From NCBI GenBank assembly GCA_026018925.1, contig JAKSZU010000009.1, positions 72,202,041-72,266,040 on the forward strand: 64,000 bases of DNA. Reading direction: 5' to 3'. Positions 57,622 through 64,000 of the stretch are shown here, piece by piece. The notes below the pieces were generated by a model, which had not been told where the DNA came from, ran no database searches, and was given only the letters and a program-made list of their open reading frames with translations. The translations under genes and the position numbers were made by a program. Position 1 is the stretch's first letter; the number at the start of each line of letters is the position of its first letter. The stretch is from Tupaia tana (taxonomy: Eukaryota > Chordata > Mammalia > Scandentia > Tupaiidae).

Positions 57622-57734
57622 ACTGCCTCTTATTCCGAGGCTTTTAACTTACCGTCTCTGCGTCCGAGACTTTCCAGCCGGCTGCCACGGTTCTGAGCCT
57701 TCGGTTCCACAAGACCTTCGTTCCCCGTACGTCT

Positions 57735-57752
57735 TCCCCGTACGGGCCACCA
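57735..57752 (-). other. Primer-binding site, tRNA-Ile type
   Basis: The minus strand reads TGGTGGCCCGTACGGGGA two bases after the 5' LTR. Its complement, TCCCCGTACGGGCCA-CCA, equals the 3' end of mammalian tRNA-Ile(AAT) as I recall it, over 18 bases. Confidence 0.8.
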
Positions 57753-57754
57753 CT

Positions 57755-58012
57755 TGTTGCGGTCGGAGGAACGACTCTGGACACCGAGATCTCTTCCGTG
57801 ATGTTTATTGTTACAGTTTCAGTTGCTTCTCTCCCCCAGGCTTCCGGGTACGCGCCTTAAATTCCCTCTGGGCCCGCCCTTCCCCAAGTCTCCGGGCGTG
57901 TTGGGCTCTGATAGGCCGCTTCTCAGAGTTATGCTAATAAGGAGTTGTCTTTGAGTCTTAGGTGTTTAGCTCTTATGCCGTAATGGGGCGTCTTCCGGCA
58001 AGGGCTTCCACA
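57755..58012 (-). repeat. 5' LTR of the class II ERV
   Basis: 258 bp, TGTGGAAGCC...GACCGCAACA on the minus strand. AATAAA (minus) at 57804-57809, with GGGAATTTAAGG as a possible TATA-like element upstream. Confidence 0.95.
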
Positions 58013-59698
58013 ACAACTTATTAAAAAGATTATACATCATGACCAGGTAGACTTTATTCCTGGAATGCAAGGTTGGTTCAACATACACAAAACCATAAAT
58101 TTAATACACCATATTAACAGGAAAAAAGATAAAAGCTATATGATCATATCAATTGATGCAGAAAAAGTGTTTGATAAGATACAACATCCCTTCATGATCA
58201 AGACTCTCATCAACATCAGCATACAAGGGTCATTTCTCAACACAATAAAAGCTATCTATGAAAAACCCATAGTGAACATCCTTCTGAATAGATAAAAGCT
58301 GAAAGCTTTTCCACCAAAAACGGGTACAAGACAAGGATGCCCTTTTTAATCCACTCCTTTTCAATATAGTACTGGAAGTCCTTGCCAACGCAATCAGAAA
58401 AGTGGAAAAAAATAAAAGACATTCGAATAGGAAAAGAAGAGGTGAAACTCTCTCTATTTGCAGATGACCTGATTGTATACATAGAAGATCCAATGGTTTC
58501 CATGAAAAAAAAATTCCTGGAAGTAATACATGAATACAGTAAAGTTGCAGGATACAAAATCAACATACAGAAATCTATAGCATTTCTATATATGAACAAC
58601 AAGCAGACTGAGAAAGAGCTGAAAAAAGTCATTCCATTTACCATAGCCACAAAATGTATAAGATATGTAGAAATAAATCTAACCAAAGCAGTTAAAGACC
58701 TCCACAAGGAAAACTACAAGAAACTAAGAAAGTAATTGAAAATGACACAAAAAAAGTGTAAGGATATCCCGTGTTCCTGCTTTGAAAGAGTTAATATAAT
58801 CAAAATAGCAATTCTACCCAAACTAATCTACATATTTAATTCAGTGCCAAAGTACCAGACACATTCTTCACAGATCTAAAATAGACAATCATACAATTTT
58901 TCTGGAATCATAAACGACTCCATATTGCCAAAGCAATCCTGCACAAGAAGAGTGGAGTGGGTGGCATCTCACTCCCTGACCCAAAAATATACTACAAAGC
59001 TGTGGTAATCAAAACAGCATGGTGCTGTCACAGAAACACATGTGGACCAATGGAACAGAATAGAGTCCCCAGAAATAAATTCCAAACATACAGTCAACTG
59101 ATTTTTGACAAGGGGTACCAGTCAATCCGGTAGGAAAAGGAAAACCTCTTTGGCAAATGGTGCTGGGAAAACTGGATTTCCACCTGCAGAAAGATGAATC
59201 TGAACCCCTACCTGTCACCTTTGACAAAAATCAAGTCAAGGTGAATCAAGGATCTAAACCTAAGACCTCAAACTATAATACTGCTCCTGGAAAACACTGG
59301 GGAAACTCTGGGAAACTTTGGTGTAGGCCCAAAGCAAGTCGATAATCCCCAAAATAGACAAGTTGGATTATATCAGACTAAGAAGTTTCTACATGGCAAA
59401 AGACACAGTAATTAGTGTGAATCCACAGTCCAAAGAATGGAAAAATATTTTTGTAAACCATGCATCAGATAAGAGACTGATAACCAGAATACAGAAGGAA
59501 TTCAAGCAGCTATTCCAATAAAAGATAATCAACCCTATTAAAAGTTGGGAGAATGAGTTTAAAAAAAAATTCTCTATGAATGACATAGGAATAGCCAAAA
59601 GTCATATGAAAAAATGCTCAACATCCCTCATTGTAAGGTAAATGCAGATCAAAACAACAGTGAGATACCACCTAACCCCAGACAGAATTACTAAGATT
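58013..59698 (+). mobile_element. Plus L1, reverse transcriptase part
   Basis: Resumes with text encoding the RT palm ([20 protein letters not shown], 58065-58295) and the catalytic [11 protein letters not shown] box (plus 58382-58735), then thumb and C-terminal text to 59698. Compared with ordinary L1, several hundred bases between 55415 and 58013 are missing apart from the ERV. Stops and frameshifts present. Confidence 0.9.
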
Positions 59699-59712
59699 AA
59701 AAAAAAATGATA

Positions 59713-60528
59713 GACAAGTGGGATTACATCAGACTAAGAAGTTTCTGCATGGCAAAAGACACAGTGATTAGTGTGAACAGACAGCCCTCAGAATGGGAAA
59801 GTATTTTTGTAAACTATGCATCAGACAAGGGACTGATAACCAGAATCCACAAGGAACTCAAGTGGCTGTTCCGGAAAAAGACAATCAATCCTATTAAAAG
59901 ATAGGAGAATGAGTTGAAAAAATCACTTTCTAAAGATGACATACGAATAGCTAAAAGGCATATGAAAAAATGCTCAACATCCCTCATTGTAAGAGAAATG
60001 CAGATCAAAACAACAATGAGATATCACCTAACCCCAGTCAGAATGTCTAAGATTAAAAAAACAAAAAATGATAAGTGCTGGAGGGGGTGTGGTGAAAAGG
60101 GAACTTTCTTACACTGCTGGTGGGATTGTAAATTGGTACAACCACTGTGGAGAACAATTTGGAGATTCCTCCAAAATCTACGAATAGAACTACCATATGA
60201 TCCAGCAGTCCCACTCCTTGGTATCTACCCGAAGGACAGAAGAATACTTAATCGAAAAAGTGCTTGCACATCGATGTTTATTGCAGCACTTTTCACGATT
60301 GCTAAGTCATGGAAACAACCTAAATACCCATGAACTGATGAATGGTTAGAAAAACTGTGGCACATATACTCAATGGAATACTATTCATCCATAAAAAACA
60401 ACAAATCCCTGGCTTTTGAAAGGAAGTGGATGAATATGGAAGACTTACTGTTGAGCGAAGCAAGCCATGCTATGAAGGAAAGGCATTGTATGTCCCCACT
60501 TAATATATACCGAGTGTCTGCTCTCTAA

Positions 60529-60573
<45 letters not shown>

Positions 60574-60829
60574 TATATATATTTGTATATATATGCATAT
60601 ATATATATTTTTGAAACCATTCTGCTTCTGCTGTTATAGAGTTTTAAAATTATACAAAATTATAAGACATATTTTGAACATTATCTTTAAAATCTAGTAT
60701 TTTGAGATTTTGAAAGTTGTTTGTAAACTGTCAAGAATTATGGAGTATGAGCTAAAATTTTTTGCTACGTAAAGTAAATGTTTGTGGAAAAATGTAAAAA
60801 TAAATAAATGAAAAAAATATTAAAAAAAT
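59713..60829 (+). mobile_element. L1 3' segment nested in the plus L1
   Basis: Starts inside ORF2 (GACAAGTGGGATTACATCAG) and carries the ORF2 C-terminal region with an open 139-codon stretch (59914-60333). TSD AAAAAAAAATGATA at 59699-59712 and 60830-60843. Its ORF2 end passes into a TA array and an unrelated 3' tail instead of the usual 3'UTR. Confidence 0.88.
60533..60612. repeat. (TA)n microsatellite
   Basis: TGTGTATATATATA... of about 20 TA units, then imperfect TATATTTG text, within the nested L1's 3' tail. Confidence 0.93.
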
Positions 60830-60843
60830 AAAAAAAAATGATA

Positions 60844-61572
60844 AGTGCTGGCAGGGGTGTAAAGGGAAATTCTCCTACACTTCTGGTGGGAATGTAAATT
60901 GGTCTAGCCACCCCCTGTGGAGAACAATTTGGAGATTTCTCAAAAATCTACAAATAAAACTACCATATGATCCAGCAATCCCACTCCTTGGTATCTACCG
61001 AAAGGGCAGAAGAATCCTTCACTGGAAAAGTGCTTGCACATCAATGTCTATTGCAGCACTATTCACAATTGCTAAGAAATGGAACCGACCCAAATGCCCC
61101 CTACGGATGAATGGATTGAAAAACTATGGCACATATACTCTATGAAATACTATTCAGCCAAAAAAAACACCAAGAGCCTGGCTTTTGACAGGTAGTGGAA
61201 GAATATGGAAGATTTACTGCTGAGTGAAACAAACCAGGGTATGAAGGAGAAACATTGTATGTCCCCACTTAATATATACTGAGTGTCCGCACTCTATGAC
61301 TGAAACTGATTGAATAAAGGATATAGAAACATAGTAAATGGATGTGAATAACAGATATAGTGTGTGTGAAAGAGTACAGTCTGAGGAAGGACATTTAGAA
61401 GAAAAATAGGGAGGTAAAGCATTAATGGGACAAAGAAATGTGGTATTATCTGTTGAAGACAATTTTATAGTTTTATCAACTGGACTAGGGAGAAATGTTC
61501 ACTTATTGGAATATTCATTTTGTAAGCCAAATAATGTGATTGAACGTATAAAAGAAAATTTGAAAAAAAAAA
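60844..61572 (+). mobile_element. Plus L1, 3' end
   Basis: Continues the host L1 after the nested copy: ORF2 C-terminal text and the lineage 3'UTR (TATGACTGAAACTGATTGA, GGGAGAAATGTTCAC, GTAAGCCAAATAATGTGATTG) with a short A-tail at about 61562. Confidence 0.9.
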
Positions 61573-61739
61573 GATTCAGACTATTATTTCTCAGAAACAA
61601 AGGTTTAGATTATTCAAAAATGCTTCCCACAGGAGAGTCCTTCAAAAAGTTTGTAGAAAATGAAATTAAACTACAAGTTTATTTTCATGCAAAAAATCTA
61701 AAATCCATGCATACATTTTTCTTATCTCTTTTCTATTTT

Positions 61740-62001
61740 TTTTAAAGTTTTGCTATGGGGTGATTCCATTTACTAAAGACAGACAGAGACAGAGAAAGAA
61801 TGAGGAACAGTGACAAAGCACCTCTCAGGGGGAATGACCACACTGCAGTCCCTTCTCCTCCATTTTCCTCTCAGGATTTGGGGCATGCATACAGACATAC
61901 ACTCCAGGCATGTTCTCCAAGCGTCCCAATCTAGGACTTGAATGTGCAGTTGGTCATGTGAGACCCAGCTGCCATAGCTACCACACCATCTGCTGGCCCC
62001 G
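61740..62001 (-). mobile_element. SINE-B (old)
   Basis: Reverse copy ending CACCATCTGCTGGCCCC. Diverged AG-rich region. Confidence 0.82.
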
Positions 62002-62280
62002 TTTCTTCATAATAAGCATTTTAAATAAAGTTTTTAAAGACCACTCTCATATTACTAGAATAAGATGTGAAGGTGGAAAACGTTGATATTGATAATCCAG
62101 ACCCTGTGTAGGCATAGGCTAATTTGAGTTTGCCTTAGTTTTTAACAAAAAGTTTAAAAGTAAAATAATAATAACAATAATAGAAGAAGCTTTTATACAG
62201 AAGATACAAATAAAATTATATTTTTCATACAGCTATATAATTTGTTTGTGTTTTAAGCTAAGTGTTTAAGAGTCAAAAGA

Positions 62281-62554
62281 TGGGACCAGCAGTTAGCGTA
62301 ACAGCTATGTCACTGAACTCCCATTTAGACAACCGTGGTTCGAGTCCTGGACTCGGTAGCTTAAACTCACACTGGGCACGTGTGCGTGTGTGCCCAAGAT
62401 CCCAAGAGGAGAATTGAGAAGGAATTGTGGCATGGCCATTCCCCCTGGGGGGGTGATTTCTCACTTTCTGTCTCTCTGTCTCTCTCTGTCTTTCAGGCAA
62501 GCACAGGCACTCTATAGTAAAAAAACCTCTCCAAAAAAAGAAAAAGTAAAACAA
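62281..62554 (+). mobile_element. SINE-A (young)
   Basis: AAGAGTCAAAAG at 62268-62279 and again at about 62555-62566 is the TSD. Inside the Tigger relic. Confidence 0.92.
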
Positions 62555-62580
62555 AAGAGTCAAAAGGTTAGGAACAAACA

Positions 62581-62826
62581 GTGGCCAGCAGGTGTTGGCA
62601 GTTAAAGCACTGAACTCCCAAATGGCCAACCACAGTTTGAGTCCTGGACCTGGCAGCTTGAAAATCACACCAGGCATGTGTGCAGGTGTGACCAAAATCC
62701 CAGGAGAATGAAGGAGAAGGGACTGTGGCATAGCCTTCCCGTTGGGGGATGATTTCTCACTTTCCCTCTCATTGTCTCTCTCTCTTTCTGGCAAGTACAT
62801 GTGCCTTATAGCAAATGCACTTAAAG
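62581..62826 (+). mobile_element. SINE-B
   Basis: GTGGCCAGCAGGTGTTGGCAG head, B box CAGTTTGAGTCCTGG, GTGCCTTATAGC end. Confidence 0.85.
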
Positions 62827-62905
62827 AAAACAAAAGGTTAAAAAAATAAAGTTTATTAAGTAAAAAAGTTACTATAAGCTAAGCTTATTATCAAAGAAAC
62901 TTTTT

Positions 62906-63161
62906 TTTGAGTTTTTGAGAGGTTTTTGCTGTAGGGCGTGTGTGTTCACCAGAAAGACAGAGACAGAGAGATAGAAAGTGAGAAGTCACCCCCCGGGGGA
63001 ATGGCCATGCCGCAATCCCTTCTCCTCCATTCTCCTCTGGTGATCTTAGGCATGCACACACACGTGCCCAGCGTGAGTTTAAGCCACCGGGCCCAGGACT
63101 CAAACCGCAGTCAACTACGTGGTAGTCCAGCGATATAGCCATTACACCAACTGTTGGTCCC
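62906..63161 (-). mobile_element. SINE-A (young)
   Basis: Perfect TSD TCAAAGAAACTTTTT at 62891-62905 and 63162-63176. Forms an inverted pair with the SINE to its left. Confidence 0.95.
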
Positions 63162-63612
63162 TCAAAGAAACTTTTTAAAATTGAGTGTACCCTGTGTGTA
63201 CAGTGTTCATGAAGTCTACAGTAATGTTCTAGGCCTTCACATCCACTTATCACTTACTCACTGACTCATCCAGAGTCAACTTTCGGTCCTGCAAGCTCCA
63301 TTCATGGCAAGTGCCCTATACAGGAATATTGTTTTTGAATCTTTTATACCATATTTTTACTGTACCATTTCTATATTTAGATACACAAATGCTTATCATT
63401 GAGTTACAATTGTCTACAATATTCAGTATAGTAACAAATTATAAAGGTTTGTAGCCTAGGAGAAATAGACTACACTATATAGTCTAGGTGTGTAGTAACT
63501 TATCCCATCTAGGTTTGCATAAATACACTTAGGATGTTTGCGCAACAATGAAATTAACTAACGATGAATTTCTCAGAATATATCCCGATTTTTAAGTGAT
63601 GCATGACTGCAG

Positions 63613-63850
63613 TTCAGGTGCTGCATACCTGTGGTTTTATTCCACTATGAAGGAAAATAATCTGATAGCACATATTATTTTTTCCATTACTGGCTTTATT
63701 AATATATTATTTATATTCCATAGCAATTATACTTTTTACATTGTTTTAGCTTACTCAATTATGCAACCATCACCACAATTCAATTTTAAGACATTTTAAT
63801 AACCCTATAAAGAAATACTGCATACATTAGTAATGCAGGAAACAAAAATT
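63613..63850. other. No recognisable feature
   Basis: AT-rich. The text GCATTGC-like flank and the 67-codon ORF at 63596-63799 have no family resemblance. Confidence 0.3.
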
Positions 63851-64000
63851 TTTTTTGAGAGGTTTTTGCTATAGGACACGTATGCTTGCCAGAAATAGAG
63901 AGACAGAAAGACACAAAGTGAGAAATCACCCCCCAGGGGAGAGCAATCCCTTCTCCATTCTCCTCTTGGGATCTTGGGCACGCATGCACACATGCCCGGC
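63851..64000 (-). mobile_element. SINE-A, cut by the window end
   Basis: Reverse copy starting at the poly-T end. The tRNA head lies beyond the window. A 10-bp body deletion near CAGGGGAGAGCAATCCC. Confidence 0.9.

Larger units (their letters stand above)
55416..58012 (-). mobile_element. Young class II (betaretrovirus-like) ERV, defective
   Basis: Two 258-bp LTRs bound a 2081-bp interior carrying, in minus-strand order, a primer-binding site, a leader with tandem repeats, the gag start, late env and a polypurine tract. The middle (rest of gag, pro, pol and most of env) is deleted, and frame breaks occur in what remains. The style of the Env and Gag motifs and the short LTRs fit class II. 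By length it cannot make infectious virus. Confidence 0.9.
62050..63612 (+). mobile_element. Tigger (TcMar) relic, split by three SINEs
   Basis: It starts with the last transposase codons (GTGGAAAACGTTGATATTGATAATCC then CCTGTGTAG: ...DIDNPDPV-stop). The 3' noncoding region follows in known order (AGTTTTTAACAAAAAGTTT, AAGTCTACAGTAATGTTCTAGGCC, GTTTGTAGCCTAGGAG) and ends CCCGATTTTTAAGTGATGCATGACTGCA, the terminal inverted repeat. Confidence 0.7.

Noticed and set aside
57332-57937. 201-codon plus-strand ORF
   Set aside because: It is antisense to the ERV leader repeats and LTR; its second half repeats the antisense LTR translation also found at 55308-55598.
62273-62833. 186-codon minus-strand ORF
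   Set aside because: It spans two SINEs and relic Tigger sequence; no family resemblance.

Overview
The window looks like nuclear DNA of a placental mammal. It has no operons or Shine-Dalgarno sites. It is packed with LINE-1 copies, ancient mammalian repeats (MIR, L2-like, MaLR LTRs, MER5-like, Tigger, mariner MITEs) and endogenous retroviruses (ERVs). It also holds about 60 copies of lineage-specific tRNA-derived SINEs. The dominant young SINE starts GGGACCAGCAGTTAGCG, carries tRNA-type A and B boxes, and has a body ending in CCTATAGC-AAAACCTCTCC plus poly(A). From memory this fits the CYN SINEs of colugos (Dermoptera) better than other SINE sets I know; that assignment is inference. In this annotation SINE-A is the young form, SINE-B is its older relative (GGGGCCAGCAGGTGGCAT head), SINE-C is a short form with the tRNA head joined to a CT-rich tail, and SINE-D is a different tRNA-derived family.

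Gene content is very low. One nearly unmutated processed copy of ribosomal protein L5 lies at about 18.2-19.25 kb, with a perfect 18-bp target-site duplication (TSD), a 24-A tail and an unbroken 297-codon ORF. One GC-box-rich promoter with a probable first exon on the minus strand lies at about 24.83-25.0 kb (ATG-GCG-GCC-ATT-AGG then a consensus GTAAGT donor). If real, the left part of the window would be its first intron. No other exon could be supported.

Layout: 0-3.5 kb old repeats and SINEs; 3.5-6.0 kb 3' end of an LTR retroelement; 7.3-11.4 kb minus L1, a short LTR, then plus L1; 11.5-13.5 kb old L1 with a degenerate minisatellite; 14.1-15.5 kb MaLR LTR and a twin-primed young L1; 15.5-18.1 kb L1 and SINEs; 18.2-19.2 kb RPL5 retrocopy; 19.3-24.1 kb Tigger MITE, MIRs and SINEs; 24.8-25.1 kb promoter; 25-35 kb SINEs, ancient repeats and an MLT1 LTR; 35-48 kb a nearly full-length minus L1 hosting SINEs and a nested L1; 48.8 kb a tRNA/7SL-like chimeric SINE; 49.3-53 kb a decayed class I ERV pol; 53-61.6 kb a plus-strand L1 hosting a nested L1 and a class II ERV; 62.0-63.6 kb a Tigger relic.

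The most distinctive locus is the short class II provirus at 55416-58012 (minus strand). Its two 258-bp LTRs differ at one base by my reading, its primer-binding site matches the 3' end of tRNA-Ile, its leader carries three 72-bp tandem repeats, and a deletion joins the start of gag to late env. It has no target-site duplication and the host L1 lacks several hundred bases there, so it probably arose by recombination rather than simple integration. It is defective: most of gag and env, all of pro and pol, and the membrane anchor are missing.
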